A stretch of DNA of 64,000 bases from Akkermansiaceae bacterium (GCA_024233005.1 JACKQE010000015.1:1-64000); one strand, 5' to 3'. Shown: positions 8,780 to 18,376, counted from the first letter of the stretch. Numbers and translations are program-made. Notes: generated by a model not told the origin, from the letters alone.

Positions 8780-9043
8780 TCAGGAAACGGTGGGCAATCC
8801 TGGTTCAGGACTGCGGCGGAGAGGCTCCGGTTCCCCCAAGATACGGACGATCTCCTTTCTGGTGGCCTGGTGGACATCTTCAGGAGAGATTTTTCGGCCC
8901 AAGTCCTGCAAGGCATCAATGACCCGGGAAGTCAGTTTGAGTCCCAGATCCGCACTGATAAGAACGGCTTCAATTTCTTCCCAGTCAATGTCGGCACGGT
9001 TACTGAGACGGTTGACCAGATTGCGAAAAAATCCCATGGGCAC
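8780..9043 (-). CDS. ftsY: FtsY, N-terminal part (interrupted)
   Basis: The real start of ftsY is at 9043. The frame encodes the N domain (MGFFRNLVNRLS, then WEEIEAVLISADLG) and runs out of register near 8780. The P-loop GVNGVGKTT is encoded at about 8745-8773 in a different frame, followed by STAKLAFMLKNQGT. The ADTFRAAA motif lies near 8660-8690 in yet another. FtsY is essential, so two or more indels here point to consensus error. The protein would lack the long acidic A domain of E. coli FtsY, as in many bacteria. It starts 10 bases after nusB ends, so the two form an operon. Confidence 0.8.
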   Translation of the reverse strand: MPMGFFRNLVNRLSNRADIDWEEIEAVLISADLGLKLTSRVIDALQDLGRKISPEDVHQATRKEIVRILGEPEPLRRSPEPGLPTVS

Positions 9044-9053
9044 AAAGAATTAC

Positions 9054-9473
9054 TTACTGGGGCGAAGGCAAGGAGCGGCGGATCCGATCCAACACGCCAT
9101 TGATGAATCGGGGAGATTCCGAAGTTCCGAAGCGTTTGGAAATTTCAATGGCCTCATTGATGGAGACCGGCACGGGGATATCCTCCCGGTAGAGGATTTC
9201 ATAGCTGGCGAGGCGCAGGAGATTCCGATCCACGGCATCGATGCGCTGGAGCGAGTAATTCTCCACCGCTCCGGCAATCGCGGCATCAATGTCGTGAAGG
9301 TGGGCAACCACCCCCTGGAGCATCTCGACCGCAAAGGCCTTGACGGCACGCCCGGCCGGACGCAACTCCCAGAACGAAACGTCCTCAGGATTGAGGCCGT
9401 CGTTCAAGTCGTGGCTGAATAAAAACTGGAGAGCGGCCTCGCGACCCTCCCGTCGAATGCCGGGTTTCGCCAT
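9054..9473 (-). CDS. nusB: Transcription antitermination factor NusB
   Basis: This 139-residue all-helical protein has the NusB pattern: REGREAALQFLFSHDL at the N terminus, RIDAVDRNLLRLASYEIL in the middle and SINEAIEISKRFG near the end. NusB binds boxA RNA together with NusE (ribosomal protein S10) and supports rRNA transcription. Its length is normal for the family. It is the first gene of a minus-strand pair with ftsY and is divergent from hrpB. Confidence 0.93.
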   Translation of the reverse strand: MAKPGIRREGREAALQFLFSHDLNDGLNPEDVSFWELRPAGRAVKAFAVEMLQGVVAHLHDIDAAIAGAVENYSLQRIDAVDRNLLRLASYEILYREDIPVPVSINEAIEISKRFGTSESPRFINGVLDRIRRSLPSPQ

Positions 9474-9589
9474 GGGGGGTATGAGATAAACCGGTTTTGG
9501 CCGTCGGCAAGAACTTCGTGCAGAGAACTCACGGGCAGTTTTCCCAAGCGGGTCCGGACATTCTGACTATACTCCCGTTTCGCCTCTCC

Positions 9590-12187
9590 ATGCACAGATT
9601 GCTTCCCATTCATGAAATTGCCCCAGACCTCCTCGCCGCCTGCAGTCCGCAGGAGGGGGTGAGGGTGGTCATTGAAGCGCCCACGGGATCGGGGAAATCG
9701 ACTCAGGTGCCCCAGATTCTGAGGGATGGAGGCGTCACAGGCGATCAGGAAATTGTGGTGCTCCAGCCCCGGCGGCTCGCGGCACGCATGCTGGCGCGCC
9801 GGGTGGCATGGGAACGGGGCGGCAGAGTGGGCGGGGAAGTGGGATACCAAGTCCGTTTTGATGACGCCACGAGCCGGGAAACCAAAATCCGATTTGTCAC
9901 AGAAGGTCTGCTGATGCGGCAAATGCTGGGGGAAGGGACCTTGCCGGGGGTTTCAGCGGTTGTTTTCGATGAATCGGCGAGCGTCACTTCGACGGGGACG
10001 TTGCTTGGCCCGCTGTCTCAGGATCCAGGAGGAACTTCGCCCAGACTTGGAAACTCGCTTGTCATGTCTGCACGCTGGAAGCGGAAGCCTGCTGGACTAT
10101 CTGGGGCGCCCCCAAACCCGTTGTGTCTGATCTCCTCGGCCGCACGTATCCTGTGGAGATCCGTTACGAACCCGAGAGAACGGACTGCCGGAGGCCTTTG
10201 GGATCATGTGGCAAAGACGATGGGAGAATGGTATCGGGGCCATGGCGTTGAGGGGCACGCTCTTGTGTTTCTGCCTGGAGCCTATGAAATCCGGAAGACC
10301 GTTGAAGCGATCGAGCGATGCTCCTGGGCTCGGGGATTCCGGGTTCTGCCTTTGCATGGAGAATTGTCTCCTTCAGCCCAAGATGCCGCAGTGGAAGCTT
10401 CGGACAGTCCCAAGATCGTGGTGGCCACCAATGTCGCGGAAACCTCGTTGACGATTGACGGGGTCCGACTGGTGGTGGATGCCGGATTGGAGCGCCGATC
10501 TGATTTTGACCCCAGAAGAGGGCTGGCCACCCTGCGAATCGAAAAAATTTCACGTGCTTCCGCCGATCAGCGTGCCGGCCGCGCTGGGCGTACCGCTCCG
10601 GGTGTTTGTTTGCGCCTTTGGAGCGAGGAGGATCATGCCCGGCGTGAAAGTTCAACCCCGCCGGAAATTCACCGATTGGACTTATCGGATGCCCTGCTCA
10701 CGTTGAAGGCGGGTGGCATCCATGATGTTCGCCGATTTCGCTGGTTCGAGCCACCTCAGTCTCAAAGCCTGGAATTGGGAATGAAGACGCTGGTCGAAAT
10801 CGGAGCCATTGAAGGCGGCAGCGAGAACATTACCCAGCTTGGCAAGGAATTGAGCCGACTTCCAGTGAGTCCCCGCTATGGTCGCATGCTGGTCGACGCG
10901 GCCCGCGCAGGTTGCCTTGAGTTTTTTGCCGTGGCCGCCGCCGCCACCCAAACGAGAGGACTGTTCCCCAATCAAAAGAAAAGAGCCAGCGACCTGACCT
11001 TGGCAGATTTCATGGAACCGGGGGATGTCTCCGACTTTCAGCCACTTTACCGGGCGTTCTGCCGGGCGGCAGATCTGAAATTTGACGGCCGGGCCTGCGG
11101 AGAGGCAGGAATGAGTCCGGGGGCGGGGCGGGAAATGGACAAGGTCGCGCGGCAGTTCCTTTCCGCCTTTCAGCGGCGGCATGACTTGCCAGCAGATCAG
11201 GGACGTGTCCCCGGAGGGGAAGAGATCGGTCGGATATTGCTTACAGGATTCGCAGATCATGTGGCCATCCGCTTGAGCGATGCCACACTGGCCTGTCACG
11301 TGGTAGGGGGACGGAAAGGATTGCTGGAAAAATCCAGTGTGGTCAGCGGGGAGGATCGACCGGGCAAAGGGGCCAATCGCCCCCCTTTTGGAAGACTGTT
11401 GCTGGCTGGTGAAATGGTGGAGGTCGAGGGGCGCGACATCGCCGTGAGACTCAGTCTGGCCACCCGCATTCGTGAGGAATGGTTGGAAGAGCTCTATCCT
11501 GATGATTTTCAGGTGGTGGCAGGAGCGGTTTATGATGAAATCCAGCGCAGGGTGGTGGCCAAGACAGAGAGACGTTTCCGGGACCTGGTCATTGAAACCC
11601 GTGCCACGGGAGAGGTGCCTCCGGCAGATGCCGCGCGGCTATTGGCCGCGGAAGTGTGCGAGGGCAGGCTAACCCTCAAGCATTGGGACGATGCCGTGGA
11701 ACAATGGATCGCCCGAATCAACACTCTCGCCCAAGCCATGCCGGAACTGGAGTTCATGCCATTCGATGCCGAGGCCAGGCAACTTGCGCTGGAGGAGATC
11801 TGCCGTGGTGCTTTTGGCTACAAAGACATCAAGGATCGGCAGGTCTGGCCCGCTTTGCAAGACTGGGTGCCCGCACATCAAGGGTGGTTGCTCGACAAAC
11901 ATGCCCCTGAACGCGTTCAATTGCCCGGAGGGCGCAGCGTCAAAGTGGTTTACCGTCACCAGGCCAAACCCAAAATCAGCGTCTTGATCCAGCATCTCTT
12001 TGGAGTCCGTGAAACTCCTTGTTTTGCAGAAGGTCGGATGCCTTTGGTGGTCGAAATCCTGGCACCCAATCACCGTCCCATCCAATTGACTGAAGATTTG
12101 GCCGGCTTCTGGGCGGGCAGTTATGCGGGTGTCCGGGCACAATTGAGGGGCCGTTATCCCAAACACGACTGGCCCGAGCCGGGATAG
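9590..12187 (+). CDS. hrpB: ATP-dependent RNA helicase HrpB, with an internal out-of-register segment
   Basis: This 865-residue DEAH-box helicase starts at the internal ATG at 9590, just ahead of the conserved LLPIHEI segment. Walker A is EAPTGSGKS (30-37), and QPRRLAARMLA follows. The helicase C motifs (VVATNVAETSLTIDG, then QRAGRAGRTAPG), the HA2/OB region and the HrpB C-terminal domain (FGVRETP, AGSYAGVRAQLRGRYPKH) are intact. Between about 9975 and 10200 the frame is wrong. The DEAH/DEFH motif reads DESA and the SAT motif reads SAR, while the expected residues (for example IQEELRPDL and DLLGRTYPVEIRYEPER) lie in neighbouring frames. The net shift is zero, so the open frame survives. HrpB is non-essential in E. 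coli, but the pattern matches the obg and ftsY indels nearby. Confidence 0.87.
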   Translation: MHRLLPIHEIAPDLLAACSPQEGVRVVIEAPTGSGKSTQVPQILRDGGVTGDQEIVVLQPRRLAARMLARRVAWERGGRVGGEVGYQVRFDDATSRETKIRFVTEGLLMRQMLGEGTLPGVSAVVFDESASVTSTGTLLGPLSQDPGGTSPRLGNSLVMSARWKRKPAGLSGAPPNPLCLISSAARILWRSVTNPRERTAGGLWDHVAKTMGEWYRGHGVEGHALVFLPGAYEIRKTVEAIERCSWARGFRVLPLHGELSPSAQDAAVEASDSPKIVVATNVAETSLTIDGVRLVVDAGLERRSDFDPRRGLATLRIEKISRASADQRAGRAGRTAPGVCLRLWSEEDHARRESSTPPEIHRLDLSDALLTLKAGGIHDVRRFRWFEPPQSQSLELGMKTLVEIGAIEGGSENITQLGKELSRLPVSPRYGRMLVDAARAGCLEFFAVAAAATQTRGLFPNQKKRASDLTLADFMEPGDVSDFQPLYRAFCRAADLKFDGRACGEAGMSPGAGREMDKVARQFLSAFQRRHDLPADQGRVPGGEEIGRILLTGFADHVAIRLSDATLACHVVGGRKGLLEKSSVVSGEDRPGKGANRPPFGRLLLAGEMVEVEGRDIAVRLSLATRIREEWLEELYPDDFQVVAGAVYDEIQRRVVAKTERRFRDLVIETRATGEVPPADAARLLAAEVCEGRLTLKHWDDAVEQWIARINTLAQAMPELEFMPFDAEARQLALEEICRGAFGYKDIKDRQVWPALQDWVPAHQGWLLDKHAPERVQLPGGRSVKVVYRHQAKPKISVLIQHLFGVRETPCFAEGRMPLVVEILAPNHRPIQLTEDLAGFWAGSYAGVRAQLRGRYPKHDWPEPG

Positions 12188-12258
12188 TGAAGACTCTGAG
12201 CCGGTGACAGGCCAATATTTCGGCTGGCACAGGCTCCGTCCGCGCCGTAGAGCAAGGG

Positions 12259-12996
12259 ATGCAAATCCCTTGGTGGCGGCTGCTGTTTGTATTTCCCCCG
12301 GCGTTGGTGCTCCTTTGGTTTCTGTGGCGTTGGACCGACCAAGCCAAATCTCTTGTGGTGGCATCCGCCCGGATGTTGATCCAACTCGTCCTTATTGGCT
12401 ATGTCTTGGTCTGGGTTTTCAAGGTTCCACATGCCACCTGGGTGCTGGGAGTTCTTGCACTGATGGCGGGGATTGCCGGTTGGATTGCTTTGCGCCCCCT
12501 CAAAGGGAACAAGGGAGGGCTCTACCTGAAGGCTCTGGGAAGTATTCTGGTCTGCGCAGGCGGGACGTTGGCATTGGTGGTGTTCGGAGTGGTACAGCCC
12601 GAACCGTGGCATGATCCCAGAGTCGTCATCCCATTGGCGGGAATGGTCTTTGCTGGCGCCATGAATCAGATTTCTCTGGCCGCCGAGAGATATGGGGCCG
12701 AATACCGCCGCGGATCAATTCACGAGGAGGCGCGTGCCATTGCCTTGGGGGCCTCTCTGATTCCTTTGCTGAATACCTTTTTTGCCGTGGGATTGGTCCA
12801 GCTTCCTGGCATGATGACCGGGCAAATTCTGGCCGGAGCCGACCCTCTGGTGGCAGTGCGTTACCAGATCATGGTGATGTTGATGCTGCTGGGGAGCGGC
12901 GGCCTTTCCGCAGTGGTATTTTTGGAATGGGCCGGATCTGATTTACAGCGCAAAAGTAAACCGGAGAACGCTGATAATTTGCCTAATAACTACTAA
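12259..12996 (+). CDS. FetB/YbbM-family ABC permease, no ATPase partner nearby
   Basis: A 245-residue integral membrane protein with about seven predicted helices. It matches the UPF0014/FetB family (SARMLIQLVLIGYVL, a central EEARAIALGAS loop, MMTGQILAGADP). In E. coli FetB pairs with the ATPase FetA to export iron, and the EA-containing cytoplasmic loop contacts the ATPase. No ATP-binding gene is adjacent: the flanks are hrpB and a desaturase. The partner must be encoded elsewhere, or this protein works differently. Confidence 0.8.
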   Translation: MQIPWWRLLFVFPPALVLLWFLWRWTDQAKSLVVASARMLIQLVLIGYVLVWVFKVPHATWVLGVLALMAGIAGWIALRPLKGNKGGLYLKALGSILVCAGGTLALVVFGVVQPEPWHDPRVVIPLAGMVFAGAMNQISLAAERYGAEYRRGSIHEEARAIALGASLIPLLNTFFAVGLVQLPGMMTGQILAGADPLVAVRYQIMVMLMLLGSGGLSAVVFLEWAGSDLQRKSKPENADNLPNNY

Positions 12997-13063
12997 ATTG
13001 TTTTGGCCTGAAGGCAATCGAGTGCTAATCTGATGGCGCTCTTCCTTTGAATTTTAAAAACAG

Positions 13064-14152
13064 ATGGAAATACCACAAGATTCAACCGCTGAAAAAGCCC
13101 GTCGCAGGGCGGAAATCAAGAAATGGAAAGCCATCGTGGCTGAACATCAGAAACCTCACTTAGGCCGGGCCCTCTGGCAGGTGGTGAACACGTTCGGGTC
13201 CTACCTAGCGGTGTGGGTGTTGATTTGGTTTTTGCAGGGAACGTGGTGGGCCACTCTGCCACTGGCCATGCTTGCCGGAGCGCTCACGGTCCGGATGTTC
13301 ATCATTTTTCATGATTGCGGCCATGGTTCTTTCTTCAAATCAAGGACCGCCAACACAGTAGTCGGTTGGTTTTGCGGTCTTTTCACTTGGACGCCTTACG
13401 GCTATTGGAGTTCGGAGCATGCGCAACACCACGCGGCATCCGGTGATCTCGACCGCAGGGGAGTGGGGGATATATGGACGCTCACCGTGCAGGAATACAT
13501 CGAATCATCGCGCTGGAAGCGTTTTGCGTATCGGTTGGCGAGAAATCCGTTCATTCTGTTTGTGGTGGCTCCGATTTTTTTGTTCACCATCTGGTACCGC
13601 TTCCCGGCAGTCGGCAGCAAGCCCAAAGAGAAGCGATCGGTTTGGTTGATGAATGTGGCCTTGTTCTTTTTTGTTCTCGGCATGGGATGGATCTTCGGAT
13701 TCGGTCAGTATCTGATCCTTCAACTCGTGGCCATGGCCGCGGCCGGAAGTTCCGGGGTCTGGCTGTTTTATGTGCAGCACCAATTTGAGGATGTTTATTG
13801 GGAGCGCGGTGAGAACTGGGATTTCACCGCCGCCGCGCTGCAGGGAAGCTCTTTTTATAAGCTTCCGAGGGTGCTGCAGTGGTTTTCCGGCAATATCGGC
13901 TACCACCATATCCACCACCTCTGCCCTTCGATTCCCAACTACAACCTGGAGCGGTGCCATCATTCCGATCCGCTGTTCCATGAAGTTCCGGCAATCACTC
14001 TGTTCACCAGTTTGAAATCCTTCACCTACCGGTTGTGGGATGAATCCAGCCGCAAACTGGTTGGCTACCGCCGCATGAATGAGATTCGGCGTGAAAAGCG
14101 CGATCGTGAAACCGCCGCAGGCAACGCCAGCAAAGGTGACATGGGTGCTTGA
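13064..14152 (+). CDS. Membrane fatty acid desaturase (omega-6/delta-12 type)
   Basis: A 362-residue di-iron membrane enzyme that introduces a cis double bond into acyl chains. The three histidine boxes are present: HDCGH (83-87), HAQHH (119-123) and HIHHL near residue 286, inside GYHHIHHLCPSIPNYNL, which is the omega-6/delta-12 DesA signature. Hydrophobic spans lie at about 38-60, 63-82 and 165-230. A short spacer (67 bases) separates it from the FetB-like gene, and a terminator-like hairpin follows. It is unlinked to the second desaturase at 57747, which is of the delta-9 acyl-CoA type. Confidence 0.9.
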   Translation: MEIPQDSTAEKARRRAEIKKWKAIVAEHQKPHLGRALWQVVNTFGSYLAVWVLIWFLQGTWWATLPLAMLAGALTVRMFIIFHDCGHGSFFKSRTANTVVGWFCGLFTWTPYGYWSSEHAQHHAASGDLDRRGVGDIWTLTVQEYIESSRWKRFAYRLARNPFILFVVAPIFLFTIWYRFPAVGSKPKEKRSVWLMNVALFFFVLGMGWIFGFGQYLILQLVAMAAAGSSGVWLFYVQHQFEDVYWERGENWDFTAAALQGSSFYKLPRVLQWFSGNIGYHHIHHLCPSIPNYNLERCHHSDPLFHEVPAITLFTSLKSFTYRLWDESSRKLVGYRRMNEIRREKRDRETAAGNASKGDMGA

Positions 14153-14184
14153 TTAGCTTCTCGGGTTTGATCCGGGATAATTTG

Positions 14185-14229
14185 AAAAGCGGTTGCAGGG
14201 ACTGGTGGGTCCACATCCGCTTTTTTTTT
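14185..14229 (+). terminator. Likely Rho-independent terminator after the desaturase
   Basis: AAAAGCGG (14185-14192) pairs with CCGCTTTT (14217-14224), with a small inner stem (GGAC/GTCC) in the loop, and runs into nine T. It lies 33 bases after the stop codon at 14152. The long loop makes it a moderate call. Confidence 0.6.
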
Positions 14230-14286
14230 GCAGGTCTTGGTCTATCTTGTCGTTCCTGTCAGGTAGGATCCTCGCAGATTCGACGC

Positions 14287-15687
14287 TCAGGCGAGGATTT
14301 CTTTGACCACGTTGCCGTAGACATCCGTGAGACGGAAGTTTCGCCCCGCATAATTGTAGGTCAATTTGGTGTGATCCAAACCCATGAGGTGGAGCACCGT
14401 GGCATGCCAGTCATGGATGTGCACTTTGCCATCCACGGCCTGCATCCCAAATTCATCGGTAGCCCCATGGCGGACCCCTCCTTTGATTCCGCCTCCGGCC
14501 ATCCAGAAGCTAAAGCCTTTGTTGTTATGATCCCGTCCATCGGTGCCTTGCGCATACGGGGTGCGACCAAATTCGCCCCCCCAGATGACCAGGGTGTCCT
14601 TCAACAAATCGCGGCGTTTCAAGTCCGCCAACAATCCCGCAATGGGCTTGTCCGTGGCCGCAGTGGTATTTTCCAGGGAATTTTTTAATCCCCGGTGATG
14701 ATCCCAGTTGCCATGAGTCACTTCCACAAAGCGGACCCCGTTCTCAACGAGACGGCACGCTGCCAGACAGTTTCTTCCAAACGCGTCAGTGGCATTGTCG
14801 CCGATTCCATAAAGCGCTTTCGTCTCCTTGCTTTCCTGGTCCAGATTCATCACGCTGGGTAGTTCCGCCTGCATTCGATAGGCCAGTTCGAAGCTTTCAA
14901 TAATGCCCTCCACTTCCGGTTGGTGCTGATCCTGCCTCAGCTTTTCCATGTTCAAGGATTTGATATAGTCCAGTTGGATCCGTTGCAAAGGATCGGAAAG
15001 TTTGTCGTTCTTGATGTTGGGAATGCTGGCTTCCTGGGCGGCTCCGGCAAAGCGACGTCCCGCCGCAGCGCCCCGGTTCTGTTCCGAACCGATCGGGGTT
15101 CCCTGATAGATGGCGGGCAGGAAGGCACTTCCGTAGTTCTGGGCCCCGCCCACGCCATTGGCCGGACTGAGAGAGATGAAACCGGGTAGGCTTTGATTCT
15201 CGGTCCCCAATCCATAAAGCGTCCAAGCCCCAAGCGATGGGCGCACAAACTGGAAATTTCCCGTGTGCATTTGGACAAACGCCTGGGGATGGGCCGGCAG
15301 ATCTGTGTGCATGGAGTTGATGATGGCAAGCTCATCCGCATGCTTGGCGAGATTGGGGTAGAGGCTGGAAATCCATTGCCCGCTCTTGCCATGCTGGGAA
15401 AATTCCCACGGGGAGGCCAGCAGCTTTGCCCCAGGGCGATTTTGAGCAGGCTGCCCATTGGCTTTTTTGAGTTCCGGCTTGTAGTCGAACGTATCCACGT
15501 GGGAGGGCCCCCCACGCATGCAGAGAAAAATGACTCGCTTGGCTTTGGCCGGAAAGTGGGGCGCTTTGGGGGACAGCGGACTGGTGATTTGCTCGGCCTG
15601 GAGTGTGCTCAAAGCGGAGAAGGCCATGTAACCAAAACCGCAGGAAGCGGTCTGCAGCAGGGAGCGGCGGGAAAGAACAGGATTCAT
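14287..15687 (-). CDS. DUF1501 family exported protein (sulfatase-like fold)
   Basis: A 466-residue protein with a Tat-like N terminus (SRRSLLQTASCG). It carries DUF1501 motifs: VIFLCMRGGPSHVDTFDYKP near the start, then GENGVRFVEVTHGNWDHH, LVIWGGEFGRTP and GRDHNNKGFSFWMAGGG. DUF1501 proteins share the alkaline-phosphatase/sulfatase fold and are found almost always beside PSD1/DUF1549/DUF1553 cytochrome proteins in Planctomycetota and Verrucomicrobiota. Their substrate is unknown. The ATG at 15687 is chosen over 15765 because the Tat motif follows it directly and the upstream gene ends at 15720, 32 bases away. Confidence 0.9.
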   Translation of the reverse strand: MNPVLSRRSLLQTASCGFGYMAFSALSTLQAEQITSPLSPKAPHFPAKAKRVIFLCMRGGPSHVDTFDYKPELKKANGQPAQNRPGAKLLASPWEFSQHGKSGQWISSLYPNLAKHADELAIINSMHTDLPAHPQAFVQMHTGNFQFVRPSLGAWTLYGLGTENQSLPGFISLSPANGVGGAQNYGSAFLPAIYQGTPIGSEQNRGAAAGRRFAGAAQEASIPNIKNDKLSDPLQRIQLDYIKSLNMEKLRQDQHQPEVEGIIESFELAYRMQAELPSVMNLDQESKETKALYGIGDNATDAFGRNCLAACRLVENGVRFVEVTHGNWDHHRGLKNSLENTTAATDKPIAGLLADLKRRDLLKDTLVIWGGEFGRTPYAQGTDGRDHNNKGFSFWMAGGGIKGGVRHGATDEFGMQAVDGKVHIHDWHATVLHLMGLDHTKLTYNYAGRNFRLTDVYGNVVKEILA

Positions 15688-15719
15688 GATGTCAGATGGC
15701 TGTTGGTTGGGCGTCAGGA

Positions 15720-18218
15720 TCAATCGAGATAGCGGAATTCTGCCGAGGCGAGGAGGGATTGGCAAAATGAAGCCAATGCGGTCGCTCCGGCCTTTTTGGG
15801 ATCTGGCTCCTCAGTGCGGGCAGTTTCGAGAAACCGCGACAGGAAGGCTCCCGTTTTGCGGAGTTCCTCATCCGTGGGAGGGCGGGAATACGCGAGAGTG
15901 AACGCATACGCGGCCCGTTGATTTTTGTCGAGTCCTGGCACCGCAAGGATGCGTGCCCCCATTTCGGATGCCGCCTTTTGGACGAACGGGTGGTTCATGA
16001 GATAAAGGGCTTGGGAAGGCACGGTGGTCACATCCCGCGCTCCCGCAACGAGACTGGGATCGGCGAAATCAAAGAGACCCAACGCATCAGGAAGTTGGTC
16101 CCGGATGATTGGCAGATAGACCGAGCGGTGCTTCTCCTCGGTCACGTTTTTGAAATCTTCGCGGATTCCCCGGCCGACGGTGCCATCTCCTGCTTCGGCC
16201 ACCGGGGAGCCTTCGGGACGCTTCAAATCCAATTGTCCTGAGACCGCCAGCATGGAATCGCGCAAGGACTCGGCATCGAGGCGCCGGGGATTGGCGCGCC
16301 AATGGAGCAGGTTTTCCGGATCCTTGGCAAATGATTCTGCATCAAATGCGGAACTCATTCTGTAGGTGCGGGAAAGACAAATCTCCCGCAGCGTTTGCTT
16401 GATCGACCAGTGGTTGGCGATCAACCGGAGGGACAGGTAATCGAGCAACTCCGGATGGGATGGATGGTCTCCCGTGGTGCCGAAATTGTCCAAGGAAGAA
16501 ACGATGCCCCGGCCGAACAGTTCATACCAGAGCCGGTTCACCAGGACCCTCGCCGTCAGAGGATTGTCCTCGCTGGTGAGCCATTTCGCAAGATCGAGTC
16601 GACCGCTCTCGGCCGGACTGGGAGTATAGGAAGGGCCATGAGTGAACACGGCCGGGAACCCTCGGGGAATGCGGTCACCGGTGTTTTCGTCGTCCCCTCG
16701 GATGAGGAGCTGGGCGTCGAACGACTCATCTCTGTCCCTGACGCCCATGGCGAAGGGGCGAGGCACGCCATCGGCATTCACGCTCTGGAGCTTTGTTTCA
16801 AGAAGGTTAATCTGGCTCTGCAGACCCCGGACTTTCAAAAAATTCGTGGCATCATTGGCCGTTCCCTGGCGCCGCTCTTCTCGGACCTCCTCAAGAGTCT
16901 TGGCATACTGTTCCTGAAGTTGTCCCAACCGGAACTGCATTTCGATTAATTCGCCGGGTGAATAGGCTTTGGCTCCGGGACCGGCCTCGGCAAGCGGGAG
17001 TTCGACAAGAGGGGATCCGCGACGGGTTTGCACCGAATCCACCGTGCCATAACAGGTCTCAGAACTGAGGAAAATACCGGCCAGCGCATAATAATCCTTC
17101 TGCGAAATAGGGTCGAATTTGTGGTCATGACAGCGGGCGCAGGACACGGTTGTGGCCATTACGGCGCGGGTCACGGCATCGATCTGCTCATCCACCACGT
17201 CGAACCGGAATTGTCTCGTGTTCTGTTCATTGAGCGATTTTGGGCCGATGGCGAGGAATCCGGTCGCCACCATTTTTTCGGCACGCTTTTTGTCCGAGTC
17301 AGCGGGCATCAGATCCCCGGCGATCTGTTCCTGGATGAAGGCATTGTAGGGTTTGTCGTTGTTGAACGAATCAATGACATAATCTCGATAGCGGTAGGCA
17401 TACGGATAGAGGACATTCACTTCCTTGCCGGAGGACTCCCCGTAGCGGGCGGCATCCAGCCAGTGCCTGCCCCAGCGCTCACCGAACTGCGGCGAAGCCA
17501 GAAAAGTGTCCACCATGCCCGCCAACGCCGTTTCGGGATCTCGGGCCCAGGCTGTGAGAAAATGCTCCAATTGCGATGGGGTAGGGGGCAACCCAATCAG
17601 GTCGAAACTGAGGCGACGGAGCACATCCCGCGCGTTGGCATCGCCGGACGGTTTCATTCCAGCCGTTTCCAATTTGGCGAGAATGAACCGGTCCAAATCA
17701 GTCTTGGCCCAGGCGGCGTCCCCAACCGCTGGGGGAGTTTGGGCAACGGGTGCTTGGTAGGCCCAATGCTGCCGTCCTTTTTCAAGATTCATCGCCGGAC
17801 TGGCGGCTATCTTGATGTCTCCGGTGCGCGGGTCCGGGGCTCCCATTTCGATCCATTCCTTGAATTTGCCGACGATTTCGTCGGGCAATTTGGATTTGGG
17901 TGGCATTTGAAGATCGGCATCCTGGTAGGTGATGGCGGTGTAAAGGAGGCTCTCGTCCAGGCTTCCCGGCGTCACCGCGGCGCCACTGTCCCCGCCTTTC
18001 AGGGTGGATTCCCGAGTGTCGAGGATCAGTCCCCCTTTGATCTTCTCCGAGGATTGGGAATGGCATTTGAAGCATTTCTCGACCAGGACCGGGCGAATGT
18101 TTGATTCAAAGAATGCGATCTGCTCCGCGGAAAGGGAATCGCCCGCGGCACCAATGCCGGAGGTCATCACAAATCCACTGACAAGCGCCAATATAGTGAA
18201 GCGTGGGATCAGGTCCAT
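15720..18218 (-). CDS. PSCyt1-PSCyt2-PSD1 (DUF1549/DUF1553) cytochrome protein
   Basis: An 832-residue exported protein. It has a signal peptide (about 1-25) and a PSCyt1 cytochrome domain with haem motif CFKCH (49-53) in the SNIRPVLVEKCF context. A PSCyt2/DUF1549 domain (about 150-380) carries a second CxxCH (CARCHDHKFDP). A coiled linker follows (about 430-500), then the PSD1/DUF1553 domain (about 540-810: DNPLTARVLVNRLWYELFGRG, FADPSLVAGARDVTTVPSQALYLMNHPFV). It forms the usual two-gene operon with the downstream DUF1501 gene. The pair is often near polysaccharide or sulfatase genes and is suspected to act in periplasmic oxidation or degradation of organics, but the reaction is not established. 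Confidence 0.92.
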   Translation of the reverse strand: MDLIPRFTILALVSGFVMTSGIGAAGDSLSAEQIAFFESNIRPVLVEKCFKCHSQSSEKIKGGLILDTRESTLKGGDSGAAVTPGSLDESLLYTAITYQDADLQMPPKSKLPDEIVGKFKEWIEMGAPDPRTGDIKIAASPAMNLEKGRQHWAYQAPVAQTPPAVGDAAWAKTDLDRFILAKLETAGMKPSGDANARDVLRRLSFDLIGLPPTPSQLEHFLTAWARDPETALAGMVDTFLASPQFGERWGRHWLDAARYGESSGKEVNVLYPYAYRYRDYVIDSFNNDKPYNAFIQEQIAGDLMPADSDKKRAEKMVATGFLAIGPKSLNEQNTRQFRFDVVDEQIDAVTRAVMATTVSCARCHDHKFDPISQKDYYALAGIFLSSETCYGTVDSVQTRRGSPLVELPLAEAGPGAKAYSPGELIEMQFRLGQLQEQYAKTLEEVREERRQGTANDATNFLKVRGLQSQINLLETKLQSVNADGVPRPFAMGVRDRDESFDAQLLIRGDDENTGDRIPRGFPAVFTHGPSYTPSPAESGRLDLAKWLTSEDNPLTARVLVNRLWYELFGRGIVSSLDNFGTTGDHPSHPELLDYLSLRLIANHWSIKQTLREICLSRTYRMSSAFDAESFAKDPENLLHWRANPRRLDAESLRDSMLAVSGQLDLKRPEGSPVAEAGDGTVGRGIREDFKNVTEEKHRSVYLPIIRDQLPDALGLFDFADPSLVAGARDVTTVPSQALYLMNHPFVQKAASEMGARILAVPGLDKNQRAAYAFTLAYSRPPTDEELRKTGAFLSRFLETARTEEPDPKKAGATALASFCQSLLASAEFRYLD

Positions 18219-18376
18219 GGGGTGTTCGGATTATGGGAATTCGAAGGATGGAACGCTCCAAGGCTGGGGAAGTTTCACAAAAGTTCCAAAATTCGTCGCG
18301 ACGCTTAGGCTCACTGGATTGCAATCCGTGGATGCCGGACCGTGAGATTGTGCTATTGGTTTCCGTTGTTACCCCC

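Noticed and set aside
9497..9589. Upstream 31-codon extension of hrpB
   Set aside because: The extra residues are not conserved, and the internal ATG at 9590 is next to the conserved helicase N terminus.
17028..18104. 358-residue plus-strand frame across the PSD1 gene
   Set aside because: Shadow of the minus-strand cytochrome protein; no domain is visible.
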